Shown: in pieces, positions 32,810-41,970 of the stretch
How positions within the stretch are numbered: the stretch's first letter is position 1
Layout of the letters: each line of letters begins with the position of its first letter
NCBI GenBank assembly: GCA_036478595.1
Contig: JAZGEF010000045.1
Coordinates: 1-64,000, forward strand
DNA: 64,000 bases
DNA from: Granulosicoccus sp036478595
GTDB lineage: Bacteria > Pseudomonadota > Gammaproteobacteria > Granulosicoccales > Granulosicoccaceae
Direction of reading: 5' to 3'
Notes under the pieces: model-generated
What the model was told of the DNA's origin: nothing
Databases searched by the model: none
What the model saw: the letters and a program-made list of their open reading frames with translations, nothing else
Program-made: the position numbers and the translations under genes

Positions 32810-33856
32810 ATGAGAACTTCAAATTACTCTCTAACGGATCTGGGCTTTTCGGCCTACTTTCTTTCTCAGCTCGGCCTCGACGAGCTAGGGCACTTGCTGC
32901 CAATGCGGATTGTGGAGGTACAGCGCGATCGCTTGACAGCACTTGGTGAAAACGGTCCATTAGAGGTAGCGCTGACAGCTGATGCTCCAGCCGGTAATAT
33001 TGCGGTAGGCGATTGGATTCTGATTGATGCAGAGCATAGCTTAGTGCGCTTGCTTGTACCCAAAAGTTCGTTACGGCGCCGCGCTGCGGGAACTGATGCG
33101 AGCGTTCAGCTGATAGCGAATAATGTCGATACGCTATTTATCGTTACTTCCTGTAATGCCGATTTTAATGAGGCTCGCATCGAACGATATCTGGCACTGT
33201 CCAATGAGGCAGAAGTAACACCGGTGGTGTTGCTTACTAAAACTGATCTGTCCAATGAGGTCACAGAACTGCAAGCGAAGGCTGAAAAATTAATGCAATA
33301 CTTGAGTGTTGTGCCATTAAACGCGACGGAACCAAACGTCGCTACAAAACTAGAGCAATGGTGCGGCCCCGGTCAGACTATCGCGTTACTTGGATCGTCC
33401 GGCGTTGGCAAAACCACCTTGCTCAATGCACTAACTGGTGATTCCATGGAAACTCAGGGTGTTCGAGAAGGCGATGCCAAAGGTCGCCACACCACAACGT
33501 TCCGTGCTATGCGTCCTATTACCCAAGGTGGCTGGGTGATCGACACCCCGGGAATGCGTGCGTTAAGGCTGCACGACAGCGAAGAGGGAATTGATGCTGT
33601 ATTTGATGAGATTATACAAGCTGCTTCCCGGTGTCGTTTTACGGATTGCAGTCACGAAACTGAGCCGGGCTGCGCTGTGCAGAAAGCCATTTCACAGGGA
33701 GTGCTAGATGTTGAGCGACTGGATCGATGGCGCAAATTGCAGAGAGAAGATCGGCACAATACTCAGTCAATAGCGCAGGCGCGAAAACGCGATAAGCAAT
33801 TTGGTAAGATGATCAACGAAGTTGTGAAAACGAAGCAGCGGGACAAGGGTCATTAG
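32810..33856 (+). CDS. rsgA: Ribosome small subunit-dependent GTPase RsgA
   Basis: The 348-residue protein is a circularly permuted GTPase: an N-terminal OB-fold (residues about 35-105), then G4 (L-T-K-T-D), G1 (G-S-S-G-V-G-K-T), G2 with the R-H-T-T-T segment and G3 (D-T-P-G), and finally a zinc-binding module with C-x-F-x-D-C-x-H-x5-C. It matures the 30S subunit by promoting late 16S folding and release of RbfA. The start at 32810 has GAGGCGG upstream and keeps the typical Y-S-L-x-x-L-G-F opening; a start at 32753 would add 19 unconvincing residues. It may be transcribed with the pseudouridine synthase gene that follows 21 bases later. Confidence 0.93.
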   Translation: MRTSNYSLTDLGFSAYFLSQLGLDELGHLLPMRIVEVQRDRLTALGENGPLEVALTADAPAGNIAVGDWILIDAEHSLVRLLVPKSSLRRRAAGTDASVQLIANNVDTLFIVTSCNADFNEARIERYLALSNEAEVTPVVLLTKTDLSNEVTELQAKAEKLMQYLSVVPLNATEPNVATKLEQWCGPGQTIALLGSSGVGKTTLLNALTGDSMETQGVREGDAKGRHTTTFRAMRPITQGGWVIDTPGMRALRLHDSEEGIDAVFDEIIQAASRCRFTDCSHETEPGCAVQKAISQGVLDVERLDRWRKLQREDRHNTQSIAQARKRDKQFGKMINEVVKTKQRDKGH

Positions 33857-33877
33857 CAGCACGGCGAGCAAAACTTC

Positions 33878-34753
33878 ATGACGGATATTATTGAAACCCG
33901 CGTGAGCGTAGATGCTAACGGCAGCCCGCTCAAAGCTAGTCTTTTGTTGGCCAATCACACTAATCTCTCTCAAGCCAAAATCAAAGATGCCATGCAGAAA
34001 GGCGCGGTGTGGTTAGTGCGAGGAAACGCCAAAAAACGTTTGCGCCGTGCCAGCAAACCATTGCAAGTGGGCGACAAGCTGGAGCTTAACTACAATGCTG
34101 ACCTGCTCAATCAACTTGTACCTGAGCCTAAGCTGATATTTGATGCGCAAGATTACAGTATTTGGTTTAAGCCTTACGGGCTTCACTGTCAGGGCAGCCG
34201 CTGGGGAGATTTCGCTAGTATCAATCGCTGGGTGGAAATCAATTTCCCCAAAATGCTCAACAGTTCAGAACGGCCAGTTCATCTTGTGCACCGGCTTGAC
34301 CGTGCTACAACGGGTCTGATCTTGTTATGCCATAGCAAAGCCGCCGCCCGTTTGTTCAGTGCGATGCTCCAAGAAGGTAAAGTGGATAAACGCTATCAAG
34401 CAATAGTGCGCGGTGATTTTTCTGTACTGCCGCAGGGGTATAAGGTGGATCAAAAAGTCGACGGCAAAGAAGCACAGAGTATATTTTCGCATGTAGATTG
34501 CGAGGGTGGCTATTCGCTGGTGGATGTCGTTTTATTAACGGGTCGTAAACATCAAATTCGTCAACATTTAAGTGGATTGGGATATCCCATTGAGGGTGAT
34601 CGGCTTTATGGTGATGCAAAAAAAGAGGATGATTATCAGGGGAGGGACTTGCAATTGCAATCAGTGTCATTACGGTTTACTTGCCCATTAACTGAAAAGG
34701 AGCGACATTTTTCAGTTGCTGATAATCAGCGAATTCGACCGATACGCTCTTAA
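33878..34753 (+). CDS. RluA-family RNA pseudouridine synthase
   Basis: The 291-residue protein carries the RluA signature H-R-L-D-R-A-T-T-G with the catalytic aspartate, plus the conserved K-x-Y-x-A-I-V and H-Q-I-R-Q-H-L-S-G-L-G motifs. The first 80 residues have an S4-like alpha-L pattern. It isomerises uridines in RNA; the target (23S rRNA or tRNA) cannot be assigned, although the overall form is nearer to the RluA/YqcB group than to RsuA. It lies 21 bases after rsgA, and the small gene 34768-35127 follows after 14 bases. Confidence 0.88.
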   Translation: MTDIIETRVSVDANGSPLKASLLLANHTNLSQAKIKDAMQKGAVWLVRGNAKKRLRRASKPLQVGDKLELNYNADLLNQLVPEPKLIFDAQDYSIWFKPYGLHCQGSRWGDFASINRWVEINFPKMLNSSERPVHLVHRLDRATTGLILLCHSKAAARLFSAMLQEGKVDKRYQAIVRGDFSVLPQGYKVDQKVDGKEAQSIFSHVDCEGGYSLVDVVLLTGRKHQIRQHLSGLGYPIEGDRLYGDAKKEDDYQGRDLQLQSVSLRFTCPLTEKERHFSVADNQRIRPIRS

Positions 34754-34767
34754 TCTAGGATTACCCT

Positions 34768-35127
34768 GTGGCATCCGATCAAAAAAACTCAAACGGTACG
34801 CAACTATCAGCGATGCGTCCTTCAGCATTGCTTGATAACGAAGCTGCGGCCGCATGGCAAGCGTACAACGCGATGGAGACAACCAAATCACGTCATTACA
34901 CGCTGCTTGAAATTATTGATAACAAAAAGAAAAACTACAATATCGACTCAAGCGACACCGATAAGCAGATGCTGCAATTCTTACTCGACGATCACAGTGC
35001 GCAGGTAAAGAGTTTTACTGAGGCCAGTAAGCGCCTAAAAAACACCAATGAGGCGGGGCATAAACGATTGTTTGACTACATCGGTTTGATTAGCACGCAC
35101 CAAGGTTTGGGTGAAAAACCGCATTAG
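34768..35127 (+). CDS. Small conserved-looking cytosolic protein, unknown function
   Basis: The start is GTG with AGGA about nine bases upstream. The 119-residue product is charged and helical, with no signal peptide. It contains a K-K-K-N-Y segment and a D-T-D-K-Q-M-L-Q-F-L-L-D-D-H-S-A-Q-V-K helix. I do not recognise a named domain. It is 14 bases after the pseudouridine synthase gene and so probably part of that operon. Confidence 0.62.
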   Translation: MASDQKNSNGTQLSAMRPSALLDNEAAAAWQAYNAMETTKSRHYTLLEIIDNKKKNYNIDSSDTDKQMLQFLLDDHSAQVKSFTEASKRLKNTNEAGHKRLFDYIGLISTHQGLGEKPH

Positions 35128-35186
35128 GTTTATCCGATTGGCCTTGCATTTGCCATTGATTGCAACGCCACCACCCAAGTGAGATG

Positions 35187-36260
35187 TTACTTTTTTATGT
35201 GCGTAAGCTCAATACGCCGATTGGCACGACGGCCAGCCGATGTGGCGTTATCTTTGACCGGATAGGATTCACCATAACCCGTTGCTCGCACGCCATTGGG
35301 GTCAACTCCTTTTAACATGAGGTAGTGTCGCACGGCTTCTGCTCTTTTGCCTGACAACTTTAAATTGAAATTCGCGGCGCCGTGGTTATCAGTGTGTGCG
35401 CCAATTTCAAAGTAGATGCCCGGATATTTTTGAATTGCATGTGCCACGCGATCAAGTAGTTGTCTTGCGCTCACCTCCAGATAACTGTTGCCGCTAGTAA
35501 ACTTGACTGCATCCAGCACGAGTGAGTTGTCATCTCGGCATCCCAGGATGCCGATTTTACTGGCGTTGCTGTTAAGGCATATGTCCCGGTAGTCCGGTAC
35601 TCCATCAGCATCGTTATCAGGCGCGCAGGCGTCGATTTTGGCTGTGACTTCACTGCACACGTCATTATTGGCTTGCTTGCTTGCTGGTTTAAAACGATAG
35701 CGAATACTTAGTGTCACGGCTTCGTCGGATAGCTGATGAAAGGTCAGCATATTGTTTTCGACAACCCATTTGCCGGTTTGTGAATCAGTGACCGTATAAG
35801 ACGTAATTTCAAAGTCGGTGGGAAACACCCAGGTCATACTGGATTCTTCAAGCGTTCCGCTATAAATGGTGATGTTGGCTGGGCGTGAAAGTGTGGTGAG
35901 TTCGTATTCGTTTTCAGCAGATTGAGTGACATCTTGCCCGTATTGATGATGGTATCTGGCAAAAGCACTACCCGAATTTAGCTGGAGCTTTCGTGGGTTG
36001 CCTTGATATTGTGCGGCCTGTTCAGCCTGGTCTGGCCCAATAAAACGCACTTCTTGAGGGATGACGCTGCCGGGCAACTCAAGTTCAATCACGGTGCCGT
36101 TAGAGCCAATGGTGTGCTGGACGGTGTGTGATCGGCCATCTGTCTCCATCGCGATCAGTAAATCACTGATTGCCGCTGCCACCGGGTTGGGTAACGGCAG
36201 TAGTAAAATGGCCAGTATCAGCAGTTGATCAGCGCTTTTAATGACGGTCAAACGTGGCAT
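35187..36260 (-). CDS. Outer-membrane OmpA-family protein with TSP3-like repeats
   Basis: The 357-residue protein has an N-terminal signal peptide, then an unrecognised beta-rich region of about 190 residues. A thrombospondin type-3-like calcium loop (D-N-D-A-D-G-V-P-D) and a cysteine-bearing linker come next, and a C-terminal OmpA peptidoglycan-binding domain with F-E-I-G-A-H-T-D-N-H-G and R-R-A-N-R-R-I-E-L. The last domain should bind the diaminopimelate of peptidoglycan, holding the outer membrane to the wall. The N-terminal part does not read as an eight-stranded OmpA barrel, so it may be a surface or periplasmic beta domain instead. It is a single gene, divergent from trpS. Confidence 0.85.
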   Translation of the reverse strand: MPRLTVIKSADQLLILAILLLPLPNPVAAAISDLLIAMETDGRSHTVQHTIGSNGTVIELELPGSVIPQEVRFIGPDQAEQAAQYQGNPRKLQLNSGSAFARYHHQYGQDVTQSAENEYELTTLSRPANITIYSGTLEESSMTWVFPTDFEITSYTVTDSQTGKWVVENNMLTFHQLSDEAVTLSIRYRFKPASKQANNDVCSEVTAKIDACAPDNDADGVPDYRDICLNSNASKIGILGCRDDNSLVLDAVKFTSGNSYLEVSARQLLDRVAHAIQKYPGIYFEIGAHTDNHGAANFNLKLSGKRAEAVRHYLMLKGVDPNGVRATGYGESYPVKDNATSAGRRANRRIELTHIKK

Positions 36261-36379
36261 GTTGTAATCGAATCCTTGAAGCCTTGCGTACCTTGTTACA
36301 ATTCGCGTACGAGTAGCAGTGAAACCATCGAGCTAAAAAGCGTCGATATAACTGGCCCACAAGAATAGACCAAAAGCAC

Positions 36380-37384
36380 ATGTCTAAACAAACTTATCTG
36401 ACCGGCATCACCACATCCGGCACCCCCCATCTTGGCAACTATGTGGGCGCGATTCGCCCGGCAATTGAGGCCAGCCGAGATCCAGCAAACCGCAATTTTT
36501 ACTTTTTGGCTGATTTTCACGCGCTGATTAAGAGTCAAGACCCAGCCATGCTTGGCCAATCAAGAATGGAAATAGCCTGTGCATGGTTAGCGCTAGGGCT
36601 GGACCCTGAGCAAGTAACCTTCTATCGGCAATCAGATATCCCGGAAATTCCTGAGCTCACCTGGTTGTTGACCTGCATGACGGCAAAAGGGTTGATGAAC
36701 CGAGCCCACGCCTATAAGGCGGTAGTGCAGGAAAACACTGATGCTGGCTCGAGCGATCCGGACAAAGGCATCAATATGGGCCTGTTCAGTTATCCAATTT
36801 TGATGGCTGCTGACATACTCATGTTCAAGGCCACCAAAGTGCCAGTGGGAAAAGATCAGATCCAACACCTTGAGATGGCGCGAGATATCGCCCAGCGATT
36901 TAACCATCACTATGGTGAGCTACTCGTGATCCCCGAAGTTGTGGTCGAGGAAAGAGCGGCTGTGTTGTCCGGGCTCGATGGTCGAAAAATGAGCAAAAGT
37001 TACAATAATACAATTCCGCTTTTTGATACGGCAAAAAAGCTTCGAAAATCAATTATGAAAATCAAGACCAACTCACAAGAACCTGGAGAGCCAAAAGATC
37101 CACTAGGCAATACCGTGTTTGAGATATACCAGGCATTCGCCACACCGGGTCAAACGGATGAGTTTCGCCAAGCTTTTTCTGACGGCGTTGCTTGGGGTGA
37201 TGCCAAACAACAGTTGTTTGAACTAATCGATGCGGAACTGCAGGAGCCGCGTGAACGTTACCATTCGCTGCTTGCTGATCCCGCCGCAATCGATAAAATT
37301 TTATTGCACGGTGCTGAAAAAGCTCGCGTACACAGCCGGGCGCTAATGGATGATTTACGAAAGGCAGTAGGCATTAGTTCGTGA
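36380..37384 (+). CDS. trpS: Tryptophan--tRNA ligase TrpS
   Basis: The 334-residue class I aminoacyl-tRNA synthetase begins with T-S-G-T-P-H-L-G-N-Y-V-G-A-I, containing the HIGH-like signature P-H-L-G-N, and carries the K-M-S-K-S motif (G-R-K-M-S-K-S-Y-N-N) at about residue 198. Conserved contact segments for the adenylate site (V-G-K-D-Q-x-Q-H) are present. Length matches bacterial TrpRS. The stop overlaps the GTG start of the asparaginase-like gene by four bases, suggesting a two-gene operon. Confidence 0.96.
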   Translation: MSKQTYLTGITTSGTPHLGNYVGAIRPAIEASRDPANRNFYFLADFHALIKSQDPAMLGQSRMEIACAWLALGLDPEQVTFYRQSDIPEIPELTWLLTCMTAKGLMNRAHAYKAVVQENTDAGSSDPDKGINMGLFSYPILMAADILMFKATKVPVGKDQIQHLEMARDIAQRFNHHYGELLVIPEVVVEERAAVLSGLDGRKMSKSYNNTIPLFDTAKKLRKSIMKIKTNSQEPGEPKDPLGNTVFEIYQAFATPGQTDEFRQAFSDGVAWGDAKQQLFELIDAELQEPRERYHSLLADPAAIDKILLHGAEKARVHSRALMDDLRKAVGISS

Positions 37385-38397
37385 ACCCTAGTTTAGTTAA
37401 TATATGGCGCGGTAATGCGATCGAAAGCCGTCATCGTGGTGCGGTTGCGGTGGTTAATTCAAGTGGTCGGCCATTACTGGCTTTGGGTGATGTGCAACGC
37501 CCGGTATTTGCGCGCTCTGCGATAAAATTTATGCAAGCCTTGCCGCTGATCGAATCCGGTGCCGCTGATAATTTTGATCTTGATGAACGGCATATCGCAC
37601 TAGCGTGCGCATCACATAATGCCGAACCTGAGCACGTGCAGTTGATTGAGCAATGGCTGCACCGCATTGCCTGCAATGTGGATCATCTCGAATGTGGTGC
37701 TCATATGCCAATGGGCGCAGATGCCCAGATCGCACTGTGTGCATCTGGTCGCATGCCTACGCGCGTACACAATAATTGCTCGGGTAAACATACCGCCATG
37801 CTGTCGATATGCAAACACCTTGGCGAACAAACTAATAACTATCGCTTATACAACCATTCGGCTCAGCGCCGATGGTTTGAAGTGCTTGAGGCGTTGAGTA
37901 GTACCCGTGTAACCCAGCTACCCTGGGGTTATGACGGTTGCGGTATACCATCGATAGCTGTGCCGTTACAGCGTATCGGTTTAGCGCTTGCACGTTTTAG
38001 TAACGCATCTAATGTTATTGATGATCGTAGGCAAGCTATTGAACGAATCAAAGGCGCTTTGGCCGCGCATCCATTTTTAGTAGCGGGCTCTAAAAGAATG
38101 TGCACTGAGCTCATGAGTAAACATGCCCCACAGGTGTTTGTTAAAGTAGGAGCCGAAGGTTTTTATACCGCGATGCTGCCTGAGCGTGGTTTAGGCGTAG
38201 CCATCAAGATCGACGATGGTAACGTTCGTGGCGCTGAAGTTGTACTGGGAGTGGTACTGCAAAAACTGGGCGTGCTGGATAATGATGCAGCTAAGGATCT
38301 CGAGCAATTTATATCGCCTTCAATGACCAATTCTCGAGGCGAGGTGGTTGGCCGTGCAGAACCCTCATCACAGTGGGATTCGATAGTAATAGAGTAG
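37381..38397 (+). CDS. Type II asparaginase-like protein (PF06089 family)
   Basis: The 338-residue product matches the L-asparaginase II family that is distinct from the common AnsB fold: V-N-S-S-G-R-P near the start, R-S-A-I-K-F-M-Q-A-L-P, A-C-A-S-H-N-A-E-P-E-H-V and the N-N-C-S-G-K-H-T-A-M-L motif. No signal peptide is seen. Family members hydrolyse asparagine and are known from Rhizobium etli and related bacteria. The gene starts at GTG, overlapping the trpS stop by four bases, so expression is tied to trpS. The biological logic of pairing with trpS is not obvious. Confidence 0.87.
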   Translation: MNPSLVNIWRGNAIESRHRGAVAVVNSSGRPLLALGDVQRPVFARSAIKFMQALPLIESGAADNFDLDERHIALACASHNAEPEHVQLIEQWLHRIACNVDHLECGAHMPMGADAQIALCASGRMPTRVHNNCSGKHTAMLSICKHLGEQTNNYRLYNHSAQRRWFEVLEALSSTRVTQLPWGYDGCGIPSIAVPLQRIGLALARFSNASNVIDDRRQAIERIKGALAAHPFLVAGSKRMCTELMSKHAPQVFVKVGAEGFYTAMLPERGLGVAIKIDDGNVRGAEVVLGVVLQKLGVLDNDAAKDLEQFISPSMTNSRGEVVGRAEPSSQWDSIVIE

Positions 38398-38435
38398 GGC
38401 TGCGTACCCAGCTCACTCAAGCTTGCCACTTATTT

Positions 38436-39890
38436 CTACTGGCTTAGAGGAGCTTTCTCGCACATTAGTAAGCGTTCGTACCCAGCGACTTCCTCAAAAG
38501 ACCCGTACTGATAAAGCTGTTGTTTTAAACTCGCCAGTTTGCGCATATGCAGCATTTTTTGCAACTGCGTTGCATAACGTTCAGCCTCCAGTATATCGTT
38601 ACTCAAGTTTGATGATCTGGTTTGTAGTGCAAGCAGCTTGGCGTACACACTGTGCTGGCTTATCCAATGTGAAATCTGTGCAACATTTTCACCGCTGACC
38701 AGCGTTTTGAACGCATCAGTGTAGGGCTGGCCTAGTGCTGGCCATTTAGCTTCTACCGCAAGCTGAATTTCTTGCTGCTGTTTGTGCTCTTCTTCCTGTA
38801 TTTCGTGGTAAAGCTCAGAGAGCTTCTCCGAGTTTTCAGTTGCATCCCTTAGTGCACTTCGAATTGTTTTTGCAGCATTGCCTTCAAGTGGCATATTGTG
38901 TTTGGTGGCTAGTGATCGGAATATTTTGGCAAACTCATTGTTAGGTAGCGAGCGTCGAGCTGGTAGCCATTTTAGATACCAGGGCTCCCAACGTTCGAGA
39001 TAGAAGTCGCTACTGGAGTAGGCGATGTCTGTGCTAACTGCTGTCTCAACGGAGTACATATGAGCTTCACGCAAGCTGACCAGGCCATCCTTATCCATGT
39101 CGGTTTCGCGAGAAAGTATCTCTCCCTTTTGATCGTAGCCTGATAAAGCTGCAAAGAAGTAAGTGGTGTAATCGCGGTAGCCATTGGTGCTCACCTGTGC
39201 TGAGCATCCTTCTGATTTCCGGTACGGTGATACGGAGGTGACGCCACAAATATGTTGTTTGCTGAGTTCTAAGCCTTCAGCTGGGTTGGCGAAAACCATA
39301 CTGTTAAAACCACCTGAATAGCATTGAGTAAATACATAACGTAGTGGTTGGGTCGCATTTCTTACAACACTTTGGAGTTCATCAGCCTTGATGCTTGTAT
39401 TACCCCACAGGCTTATTCCTACCTGGTGCGGCGCATCATGCGAGGAGCTGCCATGGCCATTAAACACCAATAGCGTAGATTGCTCGGCTTCATTCAAAAT
39501 TTGGGCAAGATTGTTTTTTAGTGCTTCAGCGTTGGTTGCACCCGCTACGTTTTCCAAGCTATGGCCTCGATAGCGTAAGCGATTAGCCGTGTGCTCGCCA
39601 TATACGCGGCTCATGGCTTCAAATGGGCTATGGTATTCTTCGTCTGTTGCCAGGTAAAAAACATCGTCGGCTGGATCATCACCGTCAGAAAAATAAACAG
39701 TTGTTGATACACCGACTGATTCGAGTGAATCCCGTGCCCACTGCACGTTTTTTTCAATTTGTGCTTGTGTTGAGTGCAGATCATAGCCGCCACCGATTAA
39801 TACTGCCTGGTCGGCGAGTGCCATTGGAGCTATGGCTATGCATAGCGTGGTGCTTAGAACGATTTGATTTGTTTTTTTGCGAATGATCAT
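38436..39890 (-). CDS. Secreted caspase-like (clan CD) peptidase
   Basis: The 484-residue protein has a signal peptide ending near M-A-L-A-D, so it is periplasmic or secreted. The catalytic dyad pattern of clan CD is visible: H146 in L-L-V-F-N-G-H-G-S and C190 in Y-V-F-T-Q-C-Y-S-G-G, each after a hydrophobic strand. A D-x-D-x-D-G loop (D-M-D-K-D-G-L-V-S-L-R-E) resembles an EF-hand, so calcium may activate it. The C-terminal 190 residues are helical and coiled. Legumain-like C13 and metacaspase-like C14 families are both possible. The partner membrane gene upstream overlaps by four bases. Confidence 0.82.
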   Translation of the reverse strand: MIIRKKTNQIVLSTTLCIAIAPMALADQAVLIGGGYDLHSTQAQIEKNVQWARDSLESVGVSTTVYFSDGDDPADDVFYLATDEEYHSPFEAMSRVYGEHTANRLRYRGHSLENVAGATNAEALKNNLAQILNEAEQSTLLVFNGHGSSSHDAPHQVGISLWGNTSIKADELQSVVRNATQPLRYVFTQCYSGGFNSMVFANPAEGLELSKQHICGVTSVSPYRKSEGCSAQVSTNGYRDYTTYFFAALSGYDQKGEILSRETDMDKDGLVSLREAHMYSVETAVSTDIAYSSSDFYLERWEPWYLKWLPARRSLPNNEFAKIFRSLATKHNMPLEGNAAKTIRSALRDATENSEKLSELYHEIQEEEHKQQQEIQLAVEAKWPALGQPYTDAFKTLVSGENVAQISHWISQHSVYAKLLALQTRSSNLSNDILEAERYATQLQKMLHMRKLASLKQQLYQYGSFEEVAGYERLLMCEKAPLSQ

Positions 39891-40312
39891 CGGCTGAATA
39901 ACCTTCTGATTAAATCTGCAAAACGATAGAGTATAAATAGCCCTATCCCGGTCATAACGAACGTGGGTAGTAGAGGTACAGGATCTTTATAGAAAACAAA
40001 TAGTAATCCGATGCACGCTAGTGGCAAGCTTAGGCCTGCGATAATCCAGGTAAATTTGTTTTGCGATAACAAGAAGTAGTCGAGGGCTGCCAATATGCCT
40101 AAGGCTATTGCGATCAGCATACTTTGCTGATACCCAAACCAGAAGTCGTCCATTATTTTTTGTTCAGGCACGTTGTTTATGGCATCTAGCATCGAGCCTT
40201 CACCAAACCAATGGCTTAGTATGCCGCCGGATGTCACGAATAGAGGCCATGCACTCGCGGCGATTAAAACGCCGACTAACAATGAAAAGAATAGGAATGG
40301 AATGACTCTCAT
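39887..40312 (-). CDS. Small inner-membrane protein paired with caspase-like gene
   Basis: The 141-residue product has four hydrophobic helices (about 6-28, 48-66, 68-90 and 105-130) with short charged loops. No family is recognised. It overlaps the start of the caspase-like gene by four bases, so the two are almost certainly translated together. It could anchor or regulate the peptidase; this is inference from position. The last residues (L-I-R-R-L-F-S-R) are basic, which favours a cytoplasmic C-terminus. Confidence 0.68.
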   Translation of the reverse strand: MRVIPFLFFSLLVGVLIAASAWPLFVTSGGILSHWFGEGSMLDAINNVPEQKIMDDFWFGYQQSMLIAIALGILAALDYFLLSQNKFTWIIAGLSLPLACIGLLFVFYKDPVPLLPTFVMTGIGLFILYRFADLIRRLFSR

Positions 40313-40960
40313 TTGTGATCCTGAAGGGTTCTCAGGTGCCTCTCTACAAACGCGTTAAGCACAACCCTCTCAACCATGCATACCTTGGCTTTGTCGTCGT
40401 TGCTTTTGTTTGCTGAACTGCGCATACCTGTGATTTATTTTTGGTTAATAGCCATTTAGGGGTTAATCTTGTGCGCTGTTTTTGCTGGCACGTGCTTACC
40501 ATTGAAAAGGCTATAGCGAGCGATATGCCAACATTGGCGTTTTCGACAGCTCACTGTGTTTTCCGATCAAAACGCCGGGAGTGTTAGATTCGAGGGGCTT
40601 ACATTGATATGAACCAAACAGCATCGCTGTGTTGCGTTCGCTTGGTGCCAACAGCGTAGAGGTGTCGGCAAAAAAATGCCTGAGAGCCTTATTTTAAACG
40701 GCCTCAGCTATTGATTAGCACATATCTGTGCTAATTCACCGGTTCGTGTAGCGGCAAATTTCAACACGGCGTCGTTGTTTTGAAAATGTCGATAACTGAT
40801 TGAAAATGAATAACATGAACGAGTTGCGTTTAGCTATTTGCCACGAATCGTCGCGCTAAAATTTGCCACCGTCAGAATTGTGTTGCCACCGAAGGGGTTA
40901 TTTGTCGAGCCATTGACGCGTATCGACGTGCAAAAGCGGTTTGTTAGTGCTTGCGAGTGG
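40313..40960. other. Long intergenic stretch with several inverted repeats
   Basis: These 648 bases lie upstream of the membrane/caspase-like operon and downstream of the phosphotransacetylase gene, all on the minus strand. No convincing open frame was found. Inverted repeats are present: GGCGTTTT/AAAACGCC (40536-40543 and 40569-40576) and a perfect nine-base pair ATTAGCACA/TGTGCTAAT (40714-40722 and 40727-40735). TTGCCACCG occurs at 40863-40871 and 40883-40891, 20 bases apart. No tRNA or known riboswitch was recognised. Confidence 0.5.
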
Positions 40961-41962
40961 TTAAGGTGGTTTAGAGCTGGTTTGAGCAGACGTTACCGCG
41001 AGGATGTTCACGATGTCATCAGTGCTGCAGCCGCGGCTTAGATCGTTAACTGGTTTTACCAAACCTTGGAGGATAGGGCCGATGGCTTGGGCGCCGCCAA
41101 AACGTTCCAGTAGTTTGTACCCGATATTGCCGGCATCCAAATTAGGAAACACCAAGATGTTGCAAGGTGAGTCTGTTGCTTGATCGGGTGCTTTACTGGA
41201 AAGGATCGATGGCATTACTGCTGCGTCCAGCTGCACTTCGCCAACGATGCGCCAATCGGGTTGGAGTTCGCGCGCTATGGCGGTTGCGCTGTTTACTTTG
41301 GTTACCGTTGAGTGACGAGCACTGCCATCGGTTGAAAATGACAACATTGCGATTTGGGGTGTCATGCCCAATAGTTCTATTGCGCTATTGCCTGTATCGA
41401 TGGCGATGGCTGCCAGTGCTTCGTTGTCGGGATCGATAACCAGGGCGCAGTCTGCTGCGAGTAGTACATCATCAACTGGATGATGATCTTTTAACAGCAT
41501 GATAAAAAAGCTTGTTACCTGTTTAGCATCAGGGCGTTTGCCGACAATTTGTATCGCAGTGCGCACAACTTCGCTGGTTGCGGTGATGGCGCCTGCAACG
41601 CAACCATCGGCATCACCTGCGCTAACCATTAAGTTTGCAAACATGAGCGGGTTGTTGATAGCTTTGATGGCTTTTTCGCTTGTCATGCCACGACGTTCAC
41701 GTTTTTCAACCAATAGCTGGATGTATTTTTCCCGAGTACTTGCCGACGTAGGATCGATGATGGTTATCTCGTCTAGCGAGATATCCTGCTGTTTGGCGCT
41801 TTGATTGATTAGATCGAGATTGCCTAACAATATGGGTTTGACCAACTGCTGCGCCTGCGCTTGGCTTGCTGCGGATAACACGCGCACATCTGATGCTTCA
41901 GGCAAGACGATGCTTCTTGATACGGATGTCGCTTTTTGCAGAACTCGATCAAATGCAGACAT
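40961..41962 (-). CDS. pta: Phosphate acetyltransferase (short form)
   Basis: The 333-residue protein has the phosphate acyltransferase fold (V-L-P-E-A-S-D-x-R-V-L near the start, M-F-A-N-L-M-V-S-A-G-D-A-D-G-C-V-A-G-A and the family segment L-S-F-S-T-D-G-S-A-R-H). It interconverts acetyl-CoA and acetyl phosphate, and phosphotransbutyrylase activity cannot be excluded. It lacks the N-terminal DRTGG regulatory half of the long Pta type. No ackA is near. It lies eight bases after the GMC oxidoreductase gene, so both are probably one transcript; how they work together is unknown. Confidence 0.88.
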   Translation of the reverse strand: MSAFDRVLQKATSVSRSIVLPEASDVRVLSAASQAQAQQLVKPILLGNLDLINQSAKQQDISLDEITIIDPTSASTREKYIQLLVEKRERRGMTSEKAIKAINNPLMFANLMVSAGDADGCVAGAITATSEVVRTAIQIVGKRPDAKQVTSFFIMLLKDHHPVDDVLLAADCALVIDPDNEALAAIAIDTGNSAIELLGMTPQIAMLSFSTDGSARHSTVTKVNSATAIARELQPDWRIVGEVQLDAAVMPSILSSKAPDQATDSPCNILVFPNLDAGNIGYKLLERFGGAQAIGPILQGLVKPVNDLSRGCSTDDIVNILAVTSAQTSSKPP

Positions 41963-41970
41963 GGGGTTTC

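Noticed and set aside
32680..32949. Possible small ORF of 89 codons before rsgA with GAGGAG next to an ATG
   Set aside because: It overlaps the rsgA start by 140 bases in another frame, its ribosome-binding site touches the ATG, and its sequence has no domain-like pattern.
40838..41041. Small plus-strand ORF across the end of pta
   Set aside because: It runs antisense into the pta coding end and has no ribosome-binding site or recognisable features.
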